The notes under the pieces: generated by a model | The model's input: only the letters and a program-made list of their open reading frames with translations | What the model was told of the DNA's origin: nothing | The model's database searches: none | Position numbers and translations under genes: made by a program | NCBI GenBank assembly: GCA_018136815.1 | Contig: CM030939.1 | Span: 372,001-436,000, forward strand | DNA: 64,000 bases | Direction of reading: 5' to 3' | Origin: Isochrysis galbana | Lineage: Eukaryota; Haptophyta; Isochrysidales; Isochrysidaceae | In this document: positions 39,401-50,189 of the stretch, piece by piece | How the letters are laid out: every line of letters starts with the position of its first letter | How positions within the stretch are numbered: position 1 is the first letter of the stretch

Positions 39401-41576
39401 TCCTTCCGGCTACGGGACTTCCATATCACCGATTCCTATCCCTATGCCATCAACGTGAAGCTGGGCTCTGATGCGGAGCCGTCGTCAGGGGGCAACGACA
39501 ACGAGTCAATGGACGAGGCGGGCGAAGAGACCGATGCGAGGAAGAAGGGCAAGGACAAGCTCCTCTTCAAAGCCGGCTCCAAGTTCCCCCACAAGAAGCT
39601 GATCACGATGAGCCGAACGCAGGACCTGCAGGTGGCTTGACGATGCGTGGAGGGCGAGTTGCGTGCCGACACAACACGCAGCATCGTGTTTTCACCTCCA
39701 CTCCACTCCACTCCGCCCCCCCCCCCCCCCTCCCGCTTCCCCGCGCGGGCGCGCGCGCGCGGGCGCGCCCATTTACTCAATGCCCTACACGTATGTAGAT
39801 CGTCCTCTCCTACGCTGAGGATGGCACCCCAATTTCCGCGTTCAATATCTCGGGCGTTTCCGCCGCCCTCGCACGGCTCAGCAACGAGAAGCGCATGCCC
39901 ATTGGGAAGCCCAAGGTGCAAAGCGCCCGTGCCTCATCCGGCTCATTCGAGCGTCTGCGGTTTCGTGTTCAGTAAGCATACCACATTCCAAACCCGCGCC
40001 TTGACAAGGAGATACGGAAATCGATGTATGGGGGCCCCATCGCGCAATGAGTTGACCGTGCGGCCCTGAGCTCGGTAGGTGTCAGTGACATTCGCGTTGT
40101 CCCCGTCCGGACTCCTGCATGTGGCCAAGTCCGAGGTGGCAATCGAGATGCAGGTGAGAATGGAGTGCACGACGGTGCCACCCTTGGCCGTTAGTCCTAG
40201 CAAAATGCTAGGAACATGACCGCTAATCAAGAGCCCCCCCCCCCCAACTTCCTGTAGGAGACTTACGAGGATGTGGAGGAGGTCAATCTGACCGGGGAGG
40301 AGCTCGCGGCGGCGCTAGCTAAAGAAGCTGAGGAGGTAGCTGCGAATGAGAGGGCAGAGGTGCATGCAGCTGCAGCTGACGTTGAGACTGCGGGCGATGA
40401 AAAGGAGGATGGTGCTACGTCAAGCAACCCGGCCGGGACGAATGCGACCCGCACCAAGACGATCATAGTGGAGAAGGAGCGGAAGCGTGTGCACTACTCC
40501 GCCCTTGTCGTGGAGGAGACTGTATTGTCACCAGTACTACCATTGAATAATACGCAAATCGCAGAGGCGGTTGCTAGAAATCTGGAGCTGCTCAAAGCTG
40601 AGAATGTAAGTCGCGCCCCAAATTACAAAAGTCTAGCGTGCGGGGAGCGCCATCCCCGCGCCTAGTTTGCTCGAAGGACTCGCACTGTCTGCCCCACGCA
40701 TCCTGCCACGATCGCACACCATTGGGTCACACGCTGTCACTAATTATCCCTGTGGGAGGAATGCAGATTCGGACAGCGAATGCAGCGGCGAAGAACGAAG
40801 TTGAGGCGTACATAATTAACATGAGGGGCACCATTCCTTCGGACGACACGTACTCCCTCGTCTCTAGCGAGAAGGAACGTGCCTCGCTCATCTCCGAGCT
40901 GGAGCAATCGGAGGACTGGCTGTACGAGGAGGGGCGCGAGCTAGACGCTGAGGCCTATGTGGCCAAGCTGAAGGAGCTTAAGGCTCTCGTCGCGCCCGTT
41001 GCATTGCGAGCGTCTGAAATGGTCGCTCGGCCCAAGGTGCCGTTCTAGCGATGGGGTGCGAGGGGGATGCACGCGCCCGTTGCTTGGAGACCGCTCGTAT
41101 TCCGACGGACGTTTCCCCCCTTCCACACTCGCTGCAACTCATCGCAGGCAGTCTCGCAGGCCCTCGAGGCGATCAACTGGACGTTTTCGATAGTTGAGAC
41201 ATGGGCGGCCGAAAACCCGGAGGTGACAGCGGAAGAGCGCGATAAGGTCAAGGCTATGTGCGCCAACTTCACCGAGTGGCTAGCGGCGAAAGAAGCCCTT
41301 CAGACCAAGCTTTCACCTGCCGACTCGCCCGCCTTCCTCTCCACGGAAGTCTCTGCAAAGTTGCAGCCCATCGAACTTGAGGTGCGCAAAATTATTAAGA
41401 AGCCGAAGCCCAAGCCTCCGAAAGCCAATAAGGCAGTGAACGAATCAGCATCCCGGCCGGACGCAAGTGCGGCCGCTCTCGATGGGGAGTCGGCGACGGC
41501 ACCAGCAGAATCGAAGGAGCCCGAGGCAGCGGGCAATTCTCAAGAAGGTTTGGAAGCCGAGAAGGAGGAGCTCTAA
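36492..41576 (+). CDS. HYOU1: ER luminal Hsp70 of the GRP170/HYOU1 (Lhs1) class
   Basis: Thirteen exons, all in frame with GT-AG borders: 36492-36837, 37299-37408, 37560-37653, 38041-38174, 38293-38454, 38566-38661, 38895-39095, 39302-39631, 39799-39915, 40079-40153, 40258-40605, 40767-41036, 41148-41576 (903 residues). Signal peptide MRAPLLSVLLLLFSLSTAFS, then the ATPase domain: IGIDFGARFIKVG, DAVITIPAFFKETERMAM, GLTVLSLMHENTA, NVVFYNLGAAS, DDALGGRLFD, ELIGGATRIHRVKE, ADEAGALGATLYAA. The Hsp110/GRP170 features are the acidic insert after the ATPase/beta region and the helical C-terminal part. The protein ends KEEL, an ER-retrieval signal. Role: nucleotide exchange for BiP and holdase in the ER. 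Exon 4 has a weak donor (GTCTGC) but joins in frame. Confidence 0.9.
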
Positions 41577-41930
41577 GAAGCGAGCGTGCCGAGTCGCACA
41601 CACGCAGCACTCTCAAAGATCGATCTTGCAAGTGTAGTGGGTGGTATGTGCAGAATGCATTTAAGTGCGGCGGGAGGTGTTGTATATGTGACCCCCCGGG
41701 AGCCAACGCCTCCTGATAGCTATCGGGGAGAAATTTTCTCCGGATCGCCAATGGCCCCCCGATAGCTATCTATCGAAGGACCGAGAAAATCCCCCTATAG
41801 CTATCGGGAGATTTTCAATACCCCGGGGAGCTATCGCGTATTAAGGCGGGCCCCCGTTTGCTATCGGCGGCGAAAGACTGCCCCCGTTCGCTGTGGGGCG
41901 AAAACAATACCCTCCGGTAGCTATGGGGAG
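41577..41930. repeat. Family H hairpin repeat
   Basis: Tandem-like GATAGCTATCGGGGG and CCCCCGATAGCTATC segments; GATAGCTATC is itself a perfect 10-bp palindrome. Related in reverse complement to 28130-28440. It lies just after the GRP170 stop codon, so it may be in its 3' UTR. Confidence 0.6.
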
Positions 41931-42124
41931 GAGCACTAATCTTATGATTGGTCGCCATGGAGGGGGGGCTAGCGCTCCCCCCCCCCTTCTCGACCCCCTC
42001 ATGGGGGGCCAGAACCATCCACCCCCCCTGCGCTGCCTCTTGGCATGCAGGGGCAGGGGGAACTCACCCAGACTCTCCCAGAGAGCTGGGCACAGATCTG
42101 GTGCCCTAGCCCGCGTTGGCCAGC
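41931..42124 (+). mobile_element. Leader-headed repeat fragment
   Basis: CTAATCTTATGATTGG stem-loop, then TCGCCATGGAGGGGGGGCTA with a second stem (GGGGGCTAGCGCTCCCCC). It is cut off by family J sequence on the other strand. Confidence 0.55.
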
Positions 42125-42350
42125 TTCTGTCGCATTCGCGAATCGACACTTCTTAGGCTTCGCTCTTCTCTTCGTCGTTCGGCATTTATCGTTATAATTC
42201 TTTGCTTTCTCTCGTCCTCGGTCAAAAGCTTCGCGTGGACGCCTAGGATCGATCTTGGGTTGTGGAGCGCCCTCTATCTTTCTCTCGAAGAGAGACCTCT
42301 TTCGTCGCTCTCGTCGTCCCCTTCCCTCCTCTTCGTAAGCCTCAGATGAG
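42125..42350 (-). repeat. Family J repeat, terminal part (minus)
   Basis: Begins on the plus strand TGTCGCATTCGCGAATCGAC, the reverse complement of the family terminus, and continues through the reverse complement of the GGGCGCTCCACAACCC block. Confidence 0.65.
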
Positions 42351-42430
42351 TGAGAAAGCGGGCTGCAGAATCACAATCTCAGACCGTCTCAGCCCATCTA
42401 CTAGCGTGGAGATACATAATCACAGACTTC

Positions 42431-44609
42431 AACAACTAAGTTTATACTTGGTCGCGATGGAGCGCGCCGGCGCGACTCCCCTCTCTTTCGGGCCCCCCGC
42501 CGAGGGCGCCCCCCCTGCCCACATGGACCTGTCGCTGGCAAAGCGACCGCGTCCGCCCTCGGAGGCCGAACAGGTGCGCGCGACTCCGGTCGCGTCACAC
42601 GGCCCGTGGCCTCGGCCACACCACGCACAGCAGCCATGCTGGCCCCCCCCATGGGGGACAGCAGGCTGCAGGACTCAGGGAGACAGCAACAGGCAGGGGA
42701 ACCCTGCAATCCACTGGGCATGCCTTATGGCAGAGGCCACTCCCATCCCGACGAGGGCCGCGCCGCCTCGGCGGCGCGGCCCGCGGCCGGGTGGCCCTTA
42801 TGGGCACAACATCCTGACAATTTGCCTGGCACAGAACAGCATCATGTATCTCTGTCTACACAGGGAGAGGAAGCCAACACCTACACCCACACCAAGACCC
42901 CCAGAACAACCTGAGCCGCTGTACCCCCATGCACGACAGCCCACGACGCGACTAACCCCCACTCCCCACGAGCCTGTCCCTCAGGACCCAGATTCAGAAA
43001 AAATAAACTTCTGAAGATTCGGGGCTGCTCGCCTACTAGCTATGGGACTCTCCTTTGCCTTTGCTATCTACAGCGCCCTTAACTTCCCTCCCTCCACCTC
43101 TTCCCCTGCCCCCCTTCTTTCCTTTTTCTTCGGTTTCCGGGGTCCGGCCTCGGTGCGCTACCTGAGGCCTGGTTCGGAGTGTGGGGTCCGGGCAGGCCTT
43201 TTAAGTTTGTCGATATTGCCGTGTGTGTCCACCCGTCCACGTTTTATTTGTTTTAGTTAAGTCCGGGTTCTAGTGTCTCTAGTGTCAATTTTGAATCGTG
43301 TGCCAAAGCTTCAATTGCTTTGGTTGTCTTGCTCCTTGATCTCCTCGACGGCGTGTACGATCCCCAGCTTGGTGGTTAGTTCCACTAACTCAGCACTGGG
43401 CCTAAGTCCGCCTTTGTCGTTCCTATTGAAAATGGGTCTCAAGTCATTCATGTCTATCCTTTTCTTGGGTTGCCTACCCATGCCCGCTTGGGCGGTTCTC
43501 GCCGAATCGGTTTCTTGTGCGAATAGGAGTGCTTTGCTTAGCTTGGTGTATCTCGCGCTCAAAGCAGCGCGCCGCAACGACTCACAGGCGGCCAGGAAGG
43601 CGTGGGAAAGTCGCCTCGACATCACTAAAGACGACTGGAGGCATATAGCCAGGCTATATACCCTGCCGTTACTAAAGCACACCGATAAACACCCACACTT
43701 CAAACACATCACCCACAGGAGGCTAGGCACCAGGAATAGGTTCGAGAATAGCACGACGAGGAAATGCAGAATGTGTGACAATTACCAAGAAGATTCGTGT
43801 CACCTAGCGTGGTGCCCCGCGACGAGGAAGATCTTCGACACAATAGACGCAATCGCTAACTATACCCCAAAACCAAACAGGCCTAAAAAACAGAAAATAA
43901 AAGACAGACTCTTTGCGTACCCGGCAAGCAACATCCACGCCCGATAGCCTAAAAACCCTCTACGTGATAGCATGGAGGTACATAATAAGAGACTTCTACA
44001 GAATAGAATTCGAATCGCACAGCACATACCACTACATACCGGTCTTAGAATCCACGCATAAGGTTCACTACCCTGGTGAGGGGCATTGCCCCGCCAAACG
44101 GTCACTACCGAATGCGCACCCGCACGGCGGCCCAGGGCAGGAAACCTAAGCTAAAAAAACCGTTAGAGCTCAGCGCCCCCATCTTTATAGAAAACGACAA
44201 AGGAAACCTAACCATGAACGACAACCTCGGCCTCGTGGCAGAGGCGATCGGCCTAGCCGAAAAGCTCGCCTGAGACAGAGGCGCGTCTCCCTCCTCGAAG
44301 AATTCCCGGAAGAGACGGGGGCTGCGAGCGAAAGGCGACACATCAACAGCAAAACGCTCACACTAACACAGCGAGATACGGGCCACCTAGAGGCACAGGA
44401 GGAAGGCGAGAACAGACCACTAGGGGCCGGTGCACCCCCGCCCTACCCAACCCCCCCCCCACTGCCCCCCCCACAACCTGGGCCCCTAAGTAGAGCACGA
44501 GGGGAGATGCCGCAAGGCGGGAAGTGAGGGAAAGGAAGGGAAGAGGGCGTGGCTACGATAGACAGCTACATAGCCGCGCGCGAGGTGAGAATATTAAAAG
44601 GTTTTTTTT
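42431..44609 (+). mobile_element. LINE family A copy with intact 5' leader, internally deleted
   Basis: Flanked by an exact 17-bp duplication ACATAATCACAGACTTC (42414-42430 and 44610-44626). The 5' end AACAACTAAGTTTATACTTG carries the leader stem-loop. The ATG at 42457 opens a proline-rich ORF (MERAGATPLSFGPPAEG ...), possibly ORF1. After an embedded minus-strand LINE B piece come the C-terminal coding part with CRMCDNYQEDSCHLAWC knuckle (43560-43947), the family A 3' UTR and a T run. Endonuclease and reverse transcriptase are missing. Confidence 0.85.
42998..43557 (-). mobile_element. LINE family B 3' end (minus) inside LINE A
   Basis: The plus strand opens with AAAAAATAAACTTCTGAAGA, the reverse complement of the B terminus. 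The minus frame then reads QETDSARTAQAGMGRQPKKR and ends near 43557 within YTKLSKALLFA. It sits where LINE A's deleted middle would be. No target-site duplication was found, so the insertion and the deletion may be one event. Confidence 0.75.
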
Positions 44610-45255
44610 ACATAATCACAGACTTCTATAGGGTACACTACGACGGCATAAACTTCTCGGAAGAATCAATACTGATAAGAATAATGAAGAGATACACCAC
44701 GCTAAGCAAAGCACTCCTCTTTGCACAAGAAACCGACTCGGCGAGAACCGCCCAGGCGGGCATGGGAAGACAGCCTAAGAAAAGACTGTACATGAACGAC
44801 TTGAGACCCGTTTTCAATAGGAACGACAGAGGTGGACTTAAACCCAGCGCGGAGCCAGTGGAACTAGCCACCAAGCTGGGGATCGCACACGCTGTCGAGG
44901 AGACCAAGGATCATAAGAACGAAGGTGAATGAGACACCGACACATCAAACAAGGTTGCTGCTAGGGACAATGGGAACTAGACTCAACCCAAACAAACAAA
45001 AACACGGCCAGGCAGACACACACGACAAAAACAAAAAGATCAAAAGGCCTGCCCGAACCCCACACTCTGAACCAGGCCTCAGGTAGCGCACCGAGGCCGG
45101 ACCACGGAAACCGAAGAAAAAGGAAAGAAGGGGGCAGGGGAGGAGGTGGAGGGAGGGAAGATAAGGGCGGTGTAGATGTCGAAGGGGAGTCCCATAACTA
45201 GTAGGTGTGTAGCCCTGAATCTTCAGATGTTTTTTTTTTCATACCGTCTCAGCCC

Positions 45256-46283
45256 CGCCGACGTCGCACGCGATCGAGGCTCCGTCGTAGTGCACGCCCC
45301 CCCCGCCCCCCCCGATACCAAAGACAAAGGAATGAAGGGGGTAGTGTAAAGGGAGTGAGTGTTCTGGGGTATAGGCGATGGCGTGAGTCGGTACCGTGAG
45401 TGCGTGGTGCCTTCTTCATAGCAGCGGTAGCGTAGCTTGAATCTTTTCTATGGCTCTGGTCCAATGAGGTGGGTGTGCTGAGGCTGTGTCGTTTGTTGCT
45501 CGCGTGGGGTGTGGAGGGCAGGGCGAGCCGTGAGCCGTGGCTCTCGAGTAGTACCTGCGGTGTGGTGGCGTTGGCTCGGGGCGGCTGCATCGGCACCACG
45601 TCGGCCATCACTTGGTCGGCCGGCGCGGCGGGGTGGGCGGAGAGGGAGGTGGGCGGGGCGCGGCGCGCGGCGCGCTCCATGACCCTATCGTTATAACGAT
45701 AGTTGTGACTGGAATGCCTAGGTGTTTCGTGACGGGTTTTATTAACCAAAACCAATAGACGATAAGTGAAAACAAAACGTCCGCGTGGTCCTTTTTCGAC
45801 GGAACGCGACATGGGGAGAAGGGCCGGGGGAGTGGGGGTGTAGAAAGTTTCCTGCGTCAAAGTAGTGGCTCCACGGCCACATGTGCGGTAAGAATGTTAT
45901 ATGGTGGACGTGAGGGCGGTGTCGTAGCAGTGATAGGGAAACCTAGACCTAGTAGGCGAGTAGCCCAGAATCTTCAGATTTTTTTTTCAATATTATTGTA
46001 GTATAAACATTCGCTCGGCGCAGTATGCGCCCGTCTTCGACGTGACATGTACTGCACCGTGCGTGGAACAACCAAAAGGCCCCCGCGCCCCCAAAGCACA
46101 CATTTTCAGTACCCAAATAAACCCTTTTGACATAGCTCACCAAGCTCGCCAAGCCCTACCTTGGGGTATCTCTTCCTCCCTTCACAATCCAAGTAGCACT
46201 CGCTAGGCTCCCGCTTCAAGCTCGTGAGTAGTTGGTCAATTGCAACAAGTCGGATCCGAGGACGGCGCGCCCAACTCGATTAT
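45256..46283. repeat. Mixed repeat remnants and glycosyltransferase 3' flank
   Basis: In order: a minus-strand leader copy (ACTATCGTTATAACGATAGG then ATGGAGCGCGCC, read leftward from about 45710); a CGACGGAACGCGAC terminus (to 45811); a family C-type 3' end (GGGGGTGTAGAAAGTTTCC ... TGTGCGGTAAGAATGTTAT, 45812-45902); a LINE B terminus (CCAGAATCTTCAGATTTTTT, 45965-45990); then about 290 bases of probable glycosyltransferase 3' UTR. Confidence 0.5.
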
Positions 46284-49200
46284 CTATTTTCCGATGGCCA
46301 GCCTCGTGGCAAGGGCGACGGCATTCTTGCACCCATCGTAGAAGCCGGACTTCTTGTTCGAAATGATGCACCTATGGGACGAAAGAGCGCCGGCGGCACG
46401 TGGGGCGGCGGCGCATGCAAACGGGAGCAAATGGAGCTTCCCCGCGGCCCCATCAAAGCATGCGCCGTGCGAGGTGCTGCTGTGGAGGCAGAGCCGGTAT
46501 GCATGGCGTGAAGACGACGCTCGGAGGAGAATGGCCAACGGGGCGCCTGCATAGAAAATGCAAATGGCACACACTGATTCATCGTGAGAAGGAGATCGGG
46601 TCCCGCTTCCATCTTTTCGATGTATGCCATAGCTTTTGGGACTTCGCGAAGCTCGAGAGTACCTGCGAAGTGCATCGGTAGCGCCTCGACTATGCGGACA
46701 CACCGGCCATGACGGGGCGCGTGGAGTCCCAGAGGGGTGGGCATGAGAGACGGTTATGACCATACGGGATGCCGCACCGTCTCCAAGCTCCGAGGCTCGC
46801 AGGGCGGAGTAGGCCTCGTGATCGCCGACACGGCGGATCATCAGCTTGGGGATGGGGTAGAAGGCGAGCTCAGACGGTTTGCAAGCGAGCACCTGGAGCA
46901 ACACGCACGTGGTGCACCGTAGCGAGTGAGACCTCTTCAGAGAAGAAAACGGGTCCAACCCGAGAAGTAAGCGCACACTCAAGGATTGGAAGGCGGTGAA
47001 CCAGGCGCACATCTGAGACGCGCACGAGCACATCGGTTGTTGCGACAGCAGGGAAGTAGTCCTTGAATGTGAACAGCGTGATGCTGGCAGGGGGCGACTG
47101 CCCCGCGCGGAGGCGTTCGGCAAAGTCATAAACGCCTGCCGCAGCGCGGGCGCTTGGTGGTAGGCATGAGGTGGCAAGCGCGGTTGCTTGCTGCTAGGCA
47201 AGCAAGGGCTAGAAGAGCATCGAGTTGGTAGGGCCGAGATGTGATGACCCCAGCGCTGCCACCACGGGAGCTCCGCACGCCTTTCGGAAGCGGACTCTTG
47301 CCGAGCCCCTCGCGCCGGCGCACCGGGCATGGAGTCAACGACTGTGTACTCGGCGCCGATGGCGGCGATGGCCTCGAGGAAGGCGACACGCATATGGTCA
47401 TGGTCCGCGGTATTGAGGAAGAGTTGAACCTTGCCGGCTTGAACGTGTCCCTGCGGGGGAAGGCCGGCAGTATGGGCAAGGAGAGATAAGCGAAAATGGC
47501 GATCGAGGCGCACATGCGAGAGCACGGGCGCCTCGCCTTTAACGCCTTCACGAACGTCGTGACAAAAGTCTTTTGGGCGCCGGCTCCGCCAACAGGGATC
47601 AGAATGCGGATCGGCTGCCCTGCCTTGGTGCGCTCCTTGCGTAGTTCGCAGTCAAATTCAATGTTGTCCACGACGTCCTAAAACGAGGAGTGAAGGGGAG
47701 CGTGGTTTAGAGCGCAGCTTTTCTGCATGGTGGCAAGCTCCATGGGGCTGTGGCGTGTCCGCTGGCAGATATGACCCAGCAGATGTGGCACGGCATTTAA
47801 GGCCGCCAGGAAGGCTGCAATGTGAAAACACCTTAGGAATCCAATGCCCTGCGAGGACGAGCCTGTTCGCTGGCACGCCCATTCGGAGCAGATTGTGGTA
47901 GTTGGAAGGGCCCTGCACGAGGTTATATGCGCCTGTACAGCGAGGGGAGAGGCCGGGGATAAGAATTTGGGCTTGTAGTGGGGAACTGAGTTGCGAGGAG
48001 GTGGGGCGCCTTCCAAGCTTGTAGCCGTGCACACAACGAGAAAGCTGGTTACACGATGGCCGCCAGCTGTGAGGATGCGGGTCCAGTAGAGCACGATGAC
48101 GAGCAAGTGCCGCCGGTGGTGGCTGGACTCTTGTTCAACATTGCCCTGTTGGGTTCAAGATTGGCCTTCTGCATCCCGCGGAGCGCGGCGGCGTTCGGAA
48201 CGTAAGGATCCTCACCAGGAACAACGATGAACCACTGGGCATGATTGTCGATGACCAGATTGACCACATGCTTAAATCCGAGAGACACGGCTAGCATGCC
48301 GACAAAACAGTGGGACGCGATGATCGGGATGTCGCGAGGAATGCTCTGCAGGTGGCCGAGGTATCGAGGGAGGGAGGGCTCGGGCGGGGAGGCCACGCAA
48401 TGTAGGCATACGAGACGAGGCAGCTCACTTTCAAAGGCCGCCACCCGCTAAAAAAGAGATCCCACCTTCATGAGAGGATGGAGGTGCTCAGCCATCTGGA
48501 AGAAGATGCGCAAGCTATTCTCGTCCCCGTTCTTCGTAAGTGCACCCCAAAGCTTCTCCACCTGACAGTGGGCGGGCGAGGCGCGCAGATGAAGCAACTA
48601 GCAACAAGGAGAGTGGCAGAGCAACGTGCGGCGAGCGAGCCGCCAGATGCACTAGCACAAGCCGCTGTAGACTATTAGGCCAACGCCTGAGCTCAAGGCC
48701 AGGATTCTAGCAGCTGTCGGATCTGCATCAGCCTGTATGACCTCGCGCGCATGCAGACGCTACGGCCCCCCCCTGCTCCTGCTCGATTGCCAGCATTCGT
48801 CTGCTAATACACCAAGATTGTCGTCTTGCGAGAGAGGGGCCTTGCCACCAAGAGCACACCCTTAGTAGCAGTGTGTGGCATATCCCCGCAGGCAGCGCAT
48901 CATCGCACTTCACGGGGCATGAGGCAGGGCGACATGTTGGCATACCGGCCCGCCGAGCTCTGTGGCCAAACGGGAGCCCTTGGAGTAGAGCTTATCCATC
49001 TCCTTAATCAAAGTTGCTCTATACAAGGTTGAGGGAGGTGCGCTGAGCTGCATCCTTGCTCACGAGGCGCGAGCATCACGGCGAAGCAGGAAGTGATCGT
49101 AGATCGTGCAAAGAGTTGTGGTACGCCATGCGACGACTAGCTGCATGCCGGGATGTTGGCGAAGACACAAGCCCATGGTGAGCACCAGGGTGGCGCCCGG

Positions 49201-49958
49201 CCCATCTTCCTCTGGATGCTACAACTGTATCACCCTTGTTCTCGCTTGTCACGGGGCTTGGGCTCTGGGCCGGGCTCGCCTCGCGGGCCAGCTTCTACCA
49301 CTTGGCGTGAGGAGTCTAATCTATAGACCATCTCTTCCTAGGTCTGCGGGCCAGGGCCAAAGGGCTGGGGAGCTACGCCAACAACTCACTCGGGCGAATC
49401 AATGTTGAGCAGATCGTGGAAGTAGGTCGTCCGGTTGGTGGCGAGCGCCCACGAGGCCGCTGCGTAGGCGATGCGGTGGTGGCCGAAGCCCATGCGGATA
49501 GTACCCACCACGATCGCGCTCCCTGGGGCGAATGACCGCGTGTTCTCCCGTGTGCCCTCTACCGATGTCACACGGAGACCTTCAACAAATGGCGAGGGGG
49601 CATCCTCGAGCGGCAGGCCAGGCCCCTCCTTGACGGGCTTGTGCGAGCCGACGTTGAGGTGGTGGAGCAGCACAACCTGCGCCCTCTGCATCACCGTCGG
49701 AGTCTGGCCCACGTATGCGTCCACATCGAACGAGTTGGAGGAGATAAGAGAGGGATAGAGAGAGGAGAGGAGGAAAACGACCAGAAGAAGGAGAAGGGAT
49801 AGGAGGCTGAGACCACCGACAAGGGGGATCGCGAGCGGCTTGAGGCGGTCGGCAGAGATAACGAGGCACGACCACACATCGCCCTCGAGCGCCGACGGAG
49901 AGTAGAAGTAGACCGCCGCCGCCAGGCCACCACCCACCACCGCTTTCACTAGCGACAT
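46284..49958 (-). CDS. Membrane-anchored GT-B-like glycosyltransferase (GT28/MurG-related pattern)
   Basis: Eleven exons, every junction in frame: 49390-49958, 48946-49018, 48466-48561, 48216-48345, 47832-47932, 47537-47677, 47324-47450, 47011-47135, 46778-46892, 46575-46662, 46284-46371 (550 residues). All introns are GT-AG except 47451-47536, which is GC-AG. The N-terminus has two hydrophobic segments (about 1-20 and 40-70). Then GTIRMGFGHHRIAYAAASWA, the GxxxxGH loop of MGDG-synthase/MurG-type enzymes; DIPIIASHCFVGMLAVSLGF and HVVNLVIDN; VGGAGAQKTF; LFLNTADHDHM; and a sugar-nucleotide-site-like ACKPSELAFYPIPKLMIRRV. The last exon gives ISNKKSGFYDGCKNAV. Acceptor and donor are unknown. A family I repeat starts about 30 bases upstream of the ATG. 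Confidence 0.8.
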
Positions 49959-49984
49959 GAAGGGGGAAGAGGGGGATCGTCAGA

Positions 49985-50175
49985 GTTTTATTGTTGTGTT
50001 AGTATAACCTTAGTGCTGCGGGACCGTAGCCCTTCGGCGGCAACGGAGCCCCTCCCCCGCGATGGGGGTGTGCGCGGTTGGCGCATGGCTCGTCCGGTGT
50101 ATGTGGCTAGGAATGCTAGCTAACAAGATGTCATACGACGCTATAAGTTCTAACGTGGTACCCCCGCCGAGAGGT
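49985..50175. repeat. Family I repeat upstream of the glycosyltransferase
   Basis: CAGAGTTTTATTGTTGTGTT ... GCGATGGGGGTGTGCGCGGT ... CTAACGTGGTACCCCCGCCG, matching 30795-31010 base by base over most of its length. It starts about 30 bases from the ATG at 49958, so it lies in the promoter or 5' UTR. Confidence 0.7.
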
Positions 50176-50189
50176 CACCGCAATCTCCT

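Larger units (their letters stand above)
42396..45242 (+). mobile_element. LINE family B copy (outer), interrupted by LINE A
   Basis: Flanked by a 13-bp duplication ACCGTCTCAGCCC (42383-42395 and 45243-45255). The LINE B sequence is 42396-42430 (GTGGAGATACATAATCACAG) and, after the LINE A insertion, 44610-45242: FYRVHYDGINFSEESIL to EETKDHKNEGE, then the 3' UTR and GTAGCCCTGAATCTTCAGAT plus a T run. 5'-truncated; no reverse transcriptase. Confidence 0.85.

Noticed and set aside
43273-43947. Single plus-strand ORF of 224 residues as one protein
   Set aside because: Its first half is the antisense of a minus LINE B piece; only the second half (with the CRMCDNYQEDSCH knuckle) is sense LINE A.
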